This document shows, piece after piece, positions 23,161-35,451 of a stretch of DNA of 41,537 nt. Both the position numbers and the translations under genes were made by a program. Numbering within the stretch: the first letter of the stretch is position 1; each line of letters opens with the position of its first letter. This stretch comes from Dimorphilus gyrociliatus (lineage: Eukaryota > Annelida > Polychaeta > Dinophilidae), in the NCBI GenBank assembly GCA_904063045.1, contig CAJFCJ010000049.1:168501-210037 (forward strand), written 5' to 3'. The notes beneath the pieces are model-generated. The model saw nothing but the letters and a program-made list of their open reading frames with translations. It ran no database searches and was not told where the DNA came from.

Positions 23161-24950
23161 TCAACAATGGATTCGAAGGAAATGGCAATTGGTGACAATG
23201 AAAAAACTTGTAAAACAATAGCAGAAGATATTATCCTTAAATTTAAAGATAATATTAAAGACTTAACAGAAATTGGAATCACTAAGAAGAAAAGCTTCTA
23301 GATATAAAGAGAGTAAAAGACCAAAACATCCAAGGGATTTAAATCTGAATGATATTCCAATGGATTTCTTATTGAGGGATATAAAAGAAAGAAAAATCAT
23401 TGTTTTATATTTGGTACAATCATCAAATAAAATTACTGAAATGTAAAATTTGGTTTCATTGATTGTACTTTCCTGCTGAGGTTGTAGGTAAGTACTGGTC
23501 CAAATAGAACCAAACCAGGAGTAAGCCACTTAGAAGAGAGATGTAGAATTGATGAAGGATGAATATAGAACCAAACCGTAAGAATAATATAACTGTAATA
23601 CTAGACCTGTTCACAAAGGGAGTTGATTCAGGACTGAATGCCTGTTACTGCCTACGCCTTGCTTTTATACAATTCCTTATCAGTTGTTTATGCCTTGGCT
23701 GTCAACAACAAGGGTCTAACCCCAGATAAGGATTGTTCACAACAAACAGGGTCAAGGGTTATCATATTATGCAATAGTGATGTAAACAACAACAACTTTG
23801 TGTAGGTTACAAGTCAAGGGTCAATTCTTACATCATATTTATGTAAATAAACACTTATTGTTGTTATCAACATGTTTGTTATGTAACATCTTATCCTTTG
23901 CCTATAAAAGGGGTTGATTCTGGCACTTCGGTACCATCTACCCTAGAGGCAACATCTACTTCAACACTTCTACCATATAGTAAGTATCATTTATAAAATA
24001 TCTATAAACTATCGTTCATAAGTGTACATTGATGCAACATTTAAAGTTGTTAGAAATCCATTTTATCAACTCTTTTCAATTCATGGATTCTTGGAAAAAC
24101 ATGATGAATATCAACAGGCTCCATTGATGTATGCTCTGATGAGTAGCAAGAAGAAAAACTGCTATATTGCTGTGCTTCAGGTTTTAGATATTTCAGTATT
24201 ATAATCACTTTTAATTTATCTGTTTATATTTGAAAGCAGCAGATAAGAAAATTAATCAATGATAAAACATCCAGAAAATGTGTACTTAATTTTGAAAAGG
24301 CTACATGGATGGCACTTAAAGAGCAATTTCCCGATCCTGACCTTCAAGGATGCTTTTTTCATTTCAAACAAGCAGTTTTGAGGAACATTTAGGTAGGTTG
24401 AATAATATTATAAAGCAAATAATTGAATATTTATTTTATTAGAAACTTGGATACACTAATGATTACAAAGAAAATGAATACAAGGGAAAAATGTTACAAA
24501 AATTGTTGTATTTGGTCTATCTTCCTTCAAATTTTATTGAATAAAAGTTTGTCTAACTAACTAAAAGAAGAACTTCATGGAAAGAAATTGTTTTCAGATT
24601 TGTTTGAATATATTGAAGAAACATTCATTAAAAGTAGTACTTAGCCTCCTCAATTCTGGTCTGTTTATCAATTAATTGTGAGAACAAACAATCATGTTGC
24701 TGCATGGCATTCCAGGCTTAACAAAAACTTGAACAGAGATGTAAACTTTTATTCTCTAATAAAAGAATAAAGCAGAGAAGCTGAATTAGTAGAGATCTTT
24801 GGAAAGTTATTGTCTGAAAAATAGTTGAGAAAGATACAAAAGAAGAAGTATAAAGATTTAGAATTTAAAATATTCCAGTTGTGGAGTAAATTTGAATAGT
24901 GAGAATTGAGTTTGAATGAATTATTGAACAGACTTGTTAATTTAAATATT
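23160..24950 (+). pseudogene. MULE-type transposase, split by a solo LTR
   Basis: The N-terminal part (near 23166-23450) is frameshifted and includes IPMDFLLRDIKERKIIVLYL. After the LTR comes the catalytic core: FIDATFKVVRNPFYQLFSIHGF, where the Asp of IDATF is the first catalytic residue, then PLMYALMSSKKK. At 24290-24395 follow WMALKEQFPDPDLQGCFFHFKQA, and at 24650-24770 FWSVYQLIVRTNNHVAAWHSRLN, matching the C-terminal region of MULE transposases. Many stops and frameshifts separate these blocks. Deleting the LTR and one TTGAT restores IDATF. Terminal repeats were not identified. Confidence 0.75.
23464..24028 (+). mobile_element. Solo LTR, family R2 (copy a), with 5-bp target duplication
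   Basis: A 565-bp block begins TGTACTTTCC and ends AGTGTACA. It is flanked by TTGAT on both sides (23459-23463 and 24029-24033), the normal signature of an LTR retrotransposon that recombined to a solo LTR. A nearly identical copy lies inverted at 39298-39866. It contains a TATAAAA box on the plus strand (about 23902) and another on the minus strand (about 23669), facing apart. Confidence 0.85.
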
Positions 24951-25660
24951 TGTTAAAAGTTGTTACTCCTTGCAGTGCATTTTAGTTATTAAAAAGTCTA
25001 TATGTCTCAAACTTACCACTGACTATTCTTTATAAATTCCTTTTTTTATTTTAAAAATGAATGCTTTAAAATGGGCCGAAATGTCCTGGCCCCATATAAT
25101 CTTTATAGCACACATCAGAAAAATCACATTTTTCAACTAGCATTTCTAGTTTTCTGATATTTTGAGACTTAGAAATGTTTATATTGAATTTAGAAGTAAA
25201 ACTGACAATATTTCCGATTGTATCTGAGAAAAAAATTTATCATGAGCATGATTCATGATTTTTATTTTGAATAAAAATTGTGAAAAATTTCTTTTACATC
25301 TTTCAAAGAATTCCAATTTGCAATGATTGATGAAAGAAATTGAGAATGAAAATCTTATAAATTCATATTATCATTTAACTTATAGTCAAAATTTTTGATG
25401 TATCAAAGGCACAGAAAGATTACATCATCAAACCTTTCTTGATTAGACTCTGAATAAGATGATTTCTTAAACTTTCTCAAAGTTTTAAAGATTTCTGCCA
25501 TTTGTCTAGCCACAAAGTCTGTTTTATTTTCATGAAGTGGCATATGTCTTGTCAGATATTCATTTCATTACAAACAGTCTGTAATCAGATAATTTAGAGT
25601 TCAAAAAGAGATTTAAGCCTAGAGTACTATAAATTACCTTCATTTATATATACGTATCAC
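24951..25660. other. AT-rich relic sequence
   Basis: There is no supported gene. At 25071-25100 a GGGCCGAAATGTCCTGGCCCC-like segment resembles one end of the short inverted-repeat elements. Minus-strand reading near 25450-25570 gives a short open stretch (RQMAEIFKTLRKF) that may continue the LRR remnant to its right, with breaks. Confidence 0.35.
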
Positions 25661-25719
25661 TTACTTTGTAGTAGGATCCACTTAGATGTGACTAGACACT
25701 GAAATTCACTGTAATGGAT

Positions 25720-25945
25720 ACTTGAATCTGGCTTCATCAGTTGGAAAATATTTAAATTCTTCAACTGAATAATAGGCTCTAATTCAGTAATATTTGTATA
25801 AGACACATTTAAATCTTCTAAAAACTTGGATTATTGCAAATGATTTTGAAATAAGAGTGATCAAAACATGCTTCACTAACATCTAAAACTTTCAGATGTT
25901 GTGTTGATTGAAAAGATTCTAAAAGAGAAAAACTTTCCTTCAATT
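25720..25945 (-). pseudogene. Leucine-rich repeat remnant, possibly ZYG11-like
   Basis: The minus strand reads LESFQSTQHLKVLDVSEACF, then after a one-base shift LEDLNVSYTNITELEPI and QLKNLNIFQL. These are LRR strands; the wording LEDLNVSYTNI resembles LRRs of ZYG11/ZER1-type ubiquitin-ligase adaptors. The frameshift and lack of neighbouring exons show decay. The family assignment is tentative. Confidence 0.45.
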
Positions 25946-26004
25946 TTTATTTACAACACTAAAGGCTAATTGTATGCAATTGCCTTGTAAACTGGTTTAT
26001 CTTT

Positions 26005-26310
26005 TCCTTTTTAGGCTAGGGTGTCGTTGTAGCACCTTTTGGAGGGTTGCTGATGGCGCTAGGGGCTGTCTGGCTTCGAACTCATGTCCTATCATGATAT
26101 GCTTGACAATTTATTGCTCAATCTTGGGTTCGTTTCTGCACAAGTAGAGTAGCAAGCAAGATATATATATTTTCACATTGCAAACAGCATGTGTTCTTGT
26201 CACTCCCTTTGCTATACTCTGACTGAGGTCTTTGGATAGGAGTCGCGAATTTTTCTGCGCATCTCACTTTCACATTATCTTCCAGGAGCTCTGCTACGCC
26301 TGTTTTTACA
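26005..26310. repeat. GC-richer block, possible SINE
   Basis: This block stands out from its surroundings in base composition. GGCTTCGAACTCA near 26068 resembles a pol III B box, and TGTCGTTGTAGC about 50 bp upstream could be a worn A box, as in tRNA-derived SINEs. The arms do not fold into a convincing tRNA. No second copy was seen in the window. Confidence 0.25.
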
Positions 26311-26985
26311 TTTCCAAGTTCATTAATAACATAAAATTATTAAATCAATTTCTCTCTTTAATTCATCTACAATGCAAGCACCTATAAACATTATAAGATT
26401 TATATATATATACAAGAGAATAAAGGACGCAGAAGTATTATATTTTTGTTAGGAATATTTATTTAATTTTGAGAGAACATAGTTGATTTTTTCAGTTGTA
26501 ATAGAATGCAATTTTCTCCAACATACCAATTTGTTAGAAAAAGCTATATGTTGTTTAAAAATCAACCCAATGAAACTAAAAACAACAATGTAAAGTCAAT
26601 ACACAAGATTTCAATACTTATCAACAAAGAAATGCTGATGATCCACCAGACTACATAATGGAGTCTTTGAAAAAGGACAAAGAACTTTTCAAAAATCATT
26701 AAAACTTTGTTGATTAGACAACTTTCTAACTGAATAGAAAATATTAAGAATTTGAAAAAAAAATTAGAAGAAAACATTACTTCTTGAGTTTTTTAAAATT
26801 TTTGTGTGATGAGTAACGATTCATTAATGATTCTATGAAATAACTCTCATAGATTTTATTAGCAGTATTTTATTAAAAACTGGTATTTTATCTGTTGTGA
26901 AAACCTTCAACAAAGAAAAAGAGATATTTTTGCAGTTTTGCAGTATTTTATAAAAACTTTCAGAAAATTATCCGTGAAAATTATT
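26311..26985. other. Spacer with a short unassigned open stretch
   Basis: Plus-strand reading near 26600-26700 gives NADDPPDYIMESLKKDKELF between stops. It looks protein-like but matches no family I recognise. Otherwise nothing is seen. Confidence 0.3.
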
Positions 26986-26990
26986 ATTTA

Positions 26991-27486
26991 CAGTGATCTT
27001 ATTTTGCAAATATATCAAAGTAGTCAAAATATTAAGTGAATGGTATGGACGAACTCAGTACCAAGACAAGTCAGGATTGTCATTGAAAACCTTAGCCATA
27101 AGTGGATTGTATCGTAGAATATTGCTAACTGATGATGGTGCCATCTCCAAAACCCTTGCTGTTGCTCATAATGTTCCTATTTTCTTAGTAGAAGATCCCT
27201 AATGTCTTTACTCCACGTCATAGTTAAATAAATACAGTGAAAATTAACTAATATAATTAAAATTGACAATAATAGATAAACTTAATTTGGAGAATTGGAT
27301 AAGTCCAAAAAATTTCCCAAATATCATCATTTTCTCAAGTTTTTTTCAATATTACGTAAATACTATTCTTTATCTATTTAAAATTAGACAAAATAAACTA
27401 TTTTTGTGGGAAAAAACATTTTTGACCGTTATTTCAAATTTGGCCTACCAAATTTTAGGGTGTTCCAAAATTTATGTGGATTACTG
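26991..27486 (-). mobile_element. Tc1-B-type relic upstream of the MAM gene
   Basis: TA dinucleotides flank CAGTGATC at the left and GATTACTG at the right. The interior 27110-27240 aligns with the transposase N-terminus of Tc1-B on the minus strand (the stretch encoding the HTH and the Met start), and 27290-27460 aligns with its right non-coding part. Most of the transposase is deleted. It ends 240 bp before the start codon of the MAM gene. Confidence 0.7.
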
Positions 27487-27726
27487 TATAAACAACCTTG
27501 TCTGTAAAAAGCTTGGGTCACATGACTATTATTGATTTATTTTTTGTCCACGTTTTTTCTAAGAATTAATGGCGAGGAATTTTTTGTTGACGCAGTAAGA
27601 CTGTTAGAGTGTCATAGGGAATAAAGTGAATATTTTAAAATCTAACAATTCAAGATAACTAAGGATGATAGTTGTTTAATAACATTTAACTGTAGAGTTA
27701 TTTTGTTAAAGAAATAAGATCATTTG

Positions 27727-30700
27727 ATGTTTATACAAGCGCTTTTGGTTGCAGAGAATTTTATTGATTTTCCAAGAGTACACCACATTATCATTCAGCA
27801 GAGAAGCGATGCTTTTCCAGTTTTTCATGTGGCTATTGTGTAAGTTATTTTAACAAAAACATCAATGTCTGCTATGGTAAATACTATTTATTATGCAATA
27901 TTCGAAATAATTAATAAAAAGAATTAATTTATACAGTACAGAAGTGTAAATCAGACTGATACACCAGCAGTAACTTTTACACATGAAGAACAAGCTCGAA
28001 CATCTCGATGCAAAAAAAATATTCGTAGCTGTATTCTATTTTTCGTTGTTGTTGTCTTAGCAGGCTCCTTAATATCTTATTACGTAGTGTCTAGGTATAG
28101 CATAAAACCAAATAGAGATGGTAATTTTATGATAAAACCAAAGATAAAATCAGGTAATCATGATTTAAAATGTGCAAAATTCTTATTTCTATAAATAGAT
28201 TATCATTATAGTTGAACAGGATTATGCTAAACTATCTTTTGAAATATCGGCTAGAAATAAAAGTTTTTGCAAAATTACTCGACAAATGGACAAAAGTAAG
28301 TAAAATATATGGATAGAGAGAAGAGTGATCAGCCAGTGGAGTGAATGAAAGAGAGCTAGATAGATAGTAGATAGATAGAGAGAGAGATGGAAAGAAACAA
28401 TAATAATCTATTTATAGAATTCCTTCTCTTTTAAGATGAAGAATTGTATTGGGACATAACAAGTTATGCTTTCAAAAATTCGGAAGAATGTATAGTACAT
28501 GGACCATCTATTGACATTACTGGATCTATCTGTATCACTTATTTATATAAATCGAAAAACACCAAATTCAAGGTAACATTCCATTTTGTATTTTATCTTT
28601 CATTCTTACTTTAAAATTTCTTTACTTTATCAGATTTTAGCCACAAATCAAAAATATCAATACTATTCTGACTATAAATTCTTCTTTGACAAACAATGGA
28701 ATACAAGAACAATCAACTTTGATTATAACTGTAATGATATAATAGACTTAAACTAAATTTTCCGTTATTTTTTAATGTTTAATGATAATTAGATGCAGAA
28801 CCATGGAAAATTTCATTTAATGTATTTACACCTTTTCAAAGGAAAGTTTTGGAAGGAAATTTAAAAATTAAAAGATTATTAATCAGAAATTCTATGTGCA
28901 AAAAAGGAATTTTGAAAAAAGCAAAGAAAAGTTTTTATAATTATTTAAAATTTGTATCTAAAAGCTAATTAAACTTTTCATTTTAGTTGATCAATTGTCT
29001 TGCGAATTTATTGATGGATTGTGTGGATATTCTATTATGAAAGTTACTTCTGGACGTAAGGGTACAATAGTAATATCTCCTTTATATCAATTTGAAAAGG
29101 GATCGGCATGCATTCAGCTAAACTTTAAACAGAATGCAAAGGTCAGTGATTTTACAATTGAAGGAATTGATTTAAAGGAATTATAATTGAATACTCTTTT
29201 AGTATCCTATAGCCGAGTGCAACGTTTTCCTTAATCAATTCTTTGTAAAATACACAAATAAGTTTGTAAAAGTTTCAAGAATAACTTGCCAAACTATGGT
29301 AAAATATTCTAATTTAGATATTCCAGTAAATTCTAAACAGGTAATAAAAAAAAGAATTCCAATTTGTCATTTAGCTAATGAAAATTTTTTTTTTATAGTT
29401 TAAAATTGAAATGAGTGCTGAAAATATTGAAATTAATAGAATAAAAATATATTCTCAATCGTGCAATCAACTGAAAAGTAAAAATTTAAATTACTCCATT
29501 GATTTTTTTAAATTCTTTTGAAAATAGATGAAAATTCTCCAATTGAAAATTTTACTTCTCTATTTGGAAAGTTTAATATGGTAACAAATTATTCAGAGAG
29601 TAGCACACCCAACAATTGCATACCAATTGATAAATGTTTGTATTTTTTAAATATATAGATGTATAGACTAATAGATTTTGGTGGCAAAATGGCAAAATTT
29701 AGGATTAGTACATAAAACAACTATTGTCAATGGAATTCTATTTCTTTTTCTAGGTCATTCCTTAAGTTACATTAAATTTATTGATAAAAGATTGGAATCT
29801 ATAAAAGTTATTGAGGATGGCAATGATAAATGCTTGTACACTATATTCCTATCGAATTCTGAGAATACTGTGAATGTTGGTATTCTTCTCAATCTCTTTT
29901 TTGTCTTTCCTTTTGTAATTGTTTTAAACCTTTTTTTTTGAAAACAAAAATAAGTTGAATGTTGAAGAGTCCAACAATTCAATTTATCATTTAGTTTCTT
30001 ATAAAAGTGAAAATTTTGAATCGAAATTAAGTTTAAATGGATTTAAAAATTTTAAAGTAAGTTGTTTAATTACTAATCAAACAAAATTTATACTTTTTCT
30101 TTCTATTTTCAGGTGATAATTGAAAGAAATTCAGAATATATATTCAATCCTATTTATAACGTTAAATTTGAAATTAACTACTGTAAAAATGGGAATTCAT
30201 TGAAAGAAGCTTCTTTTGATTGTAATTTCCAGAAGGATATATGCGATTATCGTATTTTAAAAACAACATCCAATTTTTACTTCAAGTGGCAAATGCAAGG
30301 AGAAAGAGGTATAGAATATTGTTATTTTTAGTTATCCATTTATTCATCCATCCATCCATCAGATTTTAGCTTGGTTTTGGAAAAGACTAAATATGAAACT
30401 AATGGAGTTGCAATACTAATTTCACCAATTATTGAAGGGAAAACACCAAAACATTTAAGATTAGAAATGAGCAATAACAATGGAATGAAAACTGTTAATT
30501 TGATGGAAAGACAAAAAGAGAAATATTTCACTCATACAAGAAAGATAAGGAAGAATTTCTTCTGTAATCAAACAATATTTTTGGAATTAAGCCAACAAGT
30601 TAATCAGGTAAAAGTTAATAATACTTAAAAAAAAGATCACACCTTTATTAATTATTATTCACACAAAAAAAAGTTTAAGCTTGAAATGAAAAGCAGTGAC

Positions 30701-33700
30701 TTTGAAGTTGGAGATGACGCAGTAAGATTGTTTTCTATTTCCAATGGAGATTACTATAAAAACAGTAATGTTTATTTAAATATATTTTTGAATAGACTAT
30801 CTTATTATCCTTGATTGTTGTAGGTCTTCTACTGTCCTGTAATTTTCTTTATAAGCCATGTCAGACAAAATTTTCATTGGATAAACAAACTTTTACCCAA
30901 TGTAAGTAGATGTTAAATTACCATTGATTTTCCTTGTTGTTTGTTTATACTTTTGTTACTGTTGGAACCAAGGTGGTGGCAATTGGAAATGGCAAACATT
31001 TACTGATGCAAATCCAAATCAAAAAAGTATTTTACCGCATTTGTTTATTCCAAAAATATCTGGTAAAAGGGTGATATGTTTGGAATTTGATTATAAAGAT
31101 CCTAACGAAATTCCGAATGTTGATAGTTCTATAACAGTAATAATACTAAAATTGTAATAATGGCTTTTCAACTAAAATAATAATTATTAATTATTGACAG
31201 ATTAGTCAAATTGGATGGAAAGAGAATCCATCATTTGTAAAACATGTCGCTTCCATTGAATATAAATTCACTAACAGGACGCAAATTGAATTTTACTCAT
31301 ATAGTTCGCCTAAAACTGTAAGTTCTCACCAAAAAAAAGTTGGTCAAATTTTAAAATATAAAATGTCTTTTTTTTTTCAACAGATTGAAATTATTTTCAA
31401 GCAATTCAATTATGAAAATGTCAAATTGTATTATGTCGATATTTTAGATGGTTATTGCAGAAATCCATTATTTCCAAGATATGATAAGAAAATGGAGAGA
31501 TTAACCTGTAATTTTAATAATGGATTATGCGGTTATGAAATATTAAATACCATTAATTCTACTTTTGAACTGCGATTTATCAAAGAAATAAAAAGACAAA
31601 GTAAATACTTTTGCTAATTTAAATGTTCAACACTGAAATTTTATCTTTACAATTTTCAGATTATTATCTATCTATATTCTTTTCAAAATATCATACAATT
31701 AAACATGGTGTATCAACAATTTTATCACCAAAAATTCAAGAATTTTCATCCAACAAATGCTTTATAATCAAATTAAAATCAAATAGAGATTTCTCTATTG
31801 ACAAACTAGCTGTTTATGTAAAGAATAGATACGAAAATACTTTCAAGTAGATATTTATCATTTCAACGAATTAGTTAGTTTCATCTCTTTTTTTTATTGC
31901 AATAGGAAAATTCAAAATGGAATAGAATATGGTCAAGTCAACATTTCAAAAACTGTTGAACAGGTATTTTTGAAGGGTATGAGAGAAAACGGCCCATTTT
32001 TCTTGGTGTTTTACCCTAAAACCAACCCAACATTTAACAGGCCTGCATGAATTGAAAATACTAAATGAAAATATTTTTAAGCCTACAAATAACCAAAACC
32101 CTACCCTAAACTATAGAAGCCTATTGGGCTGTTTTCTCCAGGCCCTGATAACGATAATAATCATTCTTTTTCCAATAGATAAAACTGGAATTTAATAGTT
32201 TTGATTTTGAATTTTTAAGAATGAATTATAGATCATATATCTATTTCAACAGTTTTACATTGAATTATTTGCCTTGTGAACCAGGTTGGAGTTATTTTTC
32301 TCTGGTGTTTTTCTGACCTAAATTCTATTTCAGTTGAAGAATGTTATAAGAACAACTACATTTGCGATTTAAAAATTTTAAAACAAAAAAATTCTTTCAA
32401 TATTCAATCTATTTCATTTTATGACCAGAAATCCAAATCAAGATGTAATAAATGATTTTTTTATCAATCTGCCTTTCCCATCTCTGCTACTCTCTTTTCC
32501 AGACAACAAAGGCCTACTTATAAAAATGAAAGATATTTCTAATCGAAGTGACAACTACCTCACTTTTGAATCACCTTTTTATAATACAAATAAAAGTTGC
32601 TTGTCACTTAATATTCAAGTTCTACAGCCGCCTTCAGGAGTTATTCAAGTAAAAGACATTTTGATATTTTAATCTATATGAAGAATTATCTCTCTTCCAA
32701 CTCAATCTTTAGATGTTTATTAAGAGAAGAGGATTTGGTAAAAGAGACCGTTTTATATTTTATCATTCATTGAATTTAGCAACAACTACTGCTAAAAGAG
32801 CTGAGGAAGAGTATTATTGTATTTGTAACCTACCAAAACAAGAAGAATTTCAAATCTTGTTAAAAATCTTAAAAAGCTCATTACGATTGAAAAAGATTTC
32901 GTTTCAAGGTGAGGGATTATGCAACCATCAATATGACATAGACGAAAGTAATGAGAAAGCCATAAGTATGTATATTATTATTGGAAAAAATATCTATTTT
33001 ATCTGTTGTCTTTTGCACTTTTTTGTCATTTCAGAATTTGACTTTGGCAGTTCTCATCACAACTTTAAAGGAAATGAAAATTTACTCAATTCAAAATATA
33101 TTTGGAACCGATTTAAAGATAATCAAATCTTTTACTGTAATATTTCTATAATTGGTAATAGTATTGATAATAATTCTAATATTTCCATAAGCCTACATCT
33201 TTGGTATTGTTAATGAAAATGGTGAAAAACTTTCAAAAGCTCAACTAATCTCACCAATCCTGAATTTAAAACCAACTATTAGCTGTATCAATTTGCTTAT
33301 TGGTTCAAAAGAACACTTAACCGAACCGTTGAATCTGTATAGAGAACCAGTAAGAAGAAATCAAAAAGGAGAGAATATGAAAGAGTGTGAAAATTTTTTT
33401 GTCTAATAGCTAACTAAAAAGATTACAGAGGATCACTTTCTGTTTGTTTTCTTTTTAAAGGAGAAGACAGCAGTTTGGAAAAATAACAAAACTTTCAAAA
33501 AGAACATCAGTTTTTACTTATCCCATTAAATTGAATGTAGATGAGGTAAAGAGCATATTTCCAATTGGTATGAATTGATACATTTTATATTGTAACTTTA
33601 AAACATAGCCCTTAAGAGTTATAATTGAAGCTGACTCCTCAAAACATCCAACCATGTTTATAAAAATAATTTCATTTAATCAATGCAGCATTGATGGTTT

Positions 33701-34807
33701 GTCCATTGTTTTTTAAACAACAAACTAATATCCCTGCTTTCTACTAGAATTAGAAGAAAGAGCAAACTTAAAGTTGTTATGCAGAGACAAGGGGAAAATT
33801 ACACCATTCGAGGAGAATTTAAATAATCTGCCATACATTCATGTGAGCTATTTATAGAAATTTTGGAGGAAATGTTCCATTTTTTGAAATATTCTTAAAA
33901 TGATTATATTATTTGTTTTGTTTAAAGTCATACATTTCAAGAGAAAATGGATTTATATCGTGTCCAAGTTCACTAATCCATTCAAGATATGCCATTGTTG
34001 CTGAACCCTGCTTCCAAGTGTACTTTATTCATAAAACGTTTTGTATTTTTTACATTTTCTTCTTTAAAGTATCATGATACAGAGGATTCAAACTAAGGAA
34101 AAGAAATGGTTTAAAAACACCTATATCAATATTATTGATAAATCATTACAAAAAGTTACTAAAGTTGGAATTGACAGAATATATAAACCTCAAAATTTAA
34201 ATTTTACAAATGATAAAAATCAAGTGATCATTCTTGTTCTAAGTAGAGATTACAATTTAAAATCCGATTTAAGTTTCCCCTGTCTTAGACAGAATCATTT
34301 ACAAAAGTCACAATTGGAAAATTGTTATATTCAGTGTGAAACTAAAAGTAAGAAAATCAATTTTTCTCTATCCGAACATCAAATAGAAAACAATAACTTG
34401 TTTCATATAAAAAAAACAGAACCAAACCTTTACTATAAAGGATTAATGCTTCCCATAAAATTCTTGGACAACGGACTTGTATTTACAATGGCTAAAGTAA
34501 AAGTAGGTCACCACTTAAAATGTTTGTTTGTCAGTCTGACGATGAATTTCTCTTTGAACATTTATTTAGGTACCAATCTCTAGAGGTCCTATTTTATGTC
34601 TACATAACAAACAATGGATATTTTATGGAATTTTTACATTAAAACCCGTTAATTTTGCTAATTACTATGCTGCAAATGTAAGTACTTTCTAGCAGACAAA
34701 CACAATACTAATATATTCACTAATGTTAAACTGTTTCCTTCTTATAGATACCAATGCAATATGAATGGATTATGAATTTCATCAAGAGAGATTCAATTCT
34801 TAATTAG
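27727..34807 (+). CDS. Type II membrane protein with about eight MAM-like modules and a catalytically dead trypsin-like domain, 35 exons
   Basis: Exons: 27727-27839, 27942-28153, 28212-28295, 28436-28572, 28634-28730, 28793-28930, 28987-29141, 29203-29340, 29399-29477, 29528-29635, 29675-29707, 29754-29869, 29955-30056, 30113-30308, 30363-30607, 30674-30764, 30824-30901, 30973-31136, 31201-31317, 31384-31600, 31660-31846, 31906-31963, 32179-32284, 32334-32444, 32503-32648, 32713-32965, 33035-33136, 33192-33349, 33474-33545, 33609-33696, 33748-33842, 33928-34017, 34083-34496, 34570-34677, 34748-34807. They total 4668 nt (1555 codons plus stop); all phases fit. A cytoplasmic N-terminus precedes one membrane helix (about 68-88). 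MAM-like repeats follow (CEFIDGLCGY, CNFQKDICDY, CNFNNGLCGY; ISP strands). The C-terminal domain (about 1300-1555) has CPSSLIHSRYAIVAEPC and SRGPILC. The His57 equivalent is Pro1359, the Asp102 equivalent is Gln1409, and the Ser195 equivalent is kept (Ser1504). Enteropeptidase is similarly built but active. Probable role: surface adhesion or binding. Confidence 0.88.
28356..28391. repeat. GATA/GAGA microsatellite in intron 3
   Basis: A short tract of GATAGATAGTAGATAGATAG followed by GAGAGAGAGATGG lies in intron 3 of the MAM gene. Confidence 0.8.
31978..32145. mobile_element. Short inverted-repeat element M3 in intron 22 of the MAM gene
   Basis: The left end reads GAGAGAAAACGGCCCA and the right end is the near complement TGGGCTGTTTTCTCC. 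The interior has ACCCTAAAACC and CCCTACCCTAA strings like M1, M2 and M4. It accounts for most of the length of intron 22 (31964-32178), which is otherwise short. No clear target duplication was found. Confidence 0.65.
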
Positions 34808-35356
34808 ACACTTCTCAATGCTATGCTTTATTTAAATTAATTGATTTAAGGAAAATAGAGGCTTCCCTTTCATTCTTGGCCTAAGAATTATCAAATTATT
34901 ATCAAATTAACATACTTTTCAATGAAACTGTCTTCTAAATTAGGTTGCAATCTTATCCAATTTTTTACCTACATGGAAAATACTTGGTTAAATAATGATT
35001 TGTTCTATCCTTCCAGATAGTTTGTATATGGTTTGGTGATTGGAACAAACAATCATTGTGAGTGTATCATAGAAGACTCAATTCAAAAGTGGAAGCCAAC
35101 TACTCATTTTACAAACTGATAGATTCCATTCAACACAAAGCTGAAGTAGTCCTAGTCTACCAAAAATTGTTAAATGAAAGTAAAATATTCCAATATCAAA
35201 AGAAATGTTATCAGAATCGGTAAAAGGTTTTTTTTACTTGCTTATGTACTTTATTTTGAATAATACATTTAAATTAAGCATTTGTTTAGATGTTAGAGTA
35301 GAACCAGTACTGCTGTAACTTACAAATACTCCCATTCCTTCTCACGTGTTCTCTAA
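34808..35356. other. 3' flank of the MAM gene
   Basis: No canonical AATAAA lies close to the stop at 34807. A short open stretch near 35015-35110 (FVYGLVIGTNNHCECIIEDS) has no assigned family. Otherwise this is non-coding. Confidence 0.4.
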
Positions 35357-35451
35357 TACAGTCACAGATGCCAATTTTCGTGTGATACCTTTTTTTGACA
35401 ATTTTTACTAATTTTATCCACTTAAGGAAGCAATGCCCCCGCAGGATGCTG

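Noticed and set aside
29678-29941. An open frame starting MVAKWQN across MAM exons 11-12
   Set aside because: Exon 11 in the adjacent frame joins exons 10 and 12 with matching phases, whereas this frame includes intron sequence and ends in a poly-pyrimidine tract.
32713-33213. A continuous 166-codon open frame read as one exon
   Set aside because: Introns at 32966-33034 and 33137-33191 have good GT...AG borders; the first has a length divisible by three, so the frame passes through by chance. Splicing restores the MAM pattern (FGIVNENGEKLS and ISP strand) downstream.
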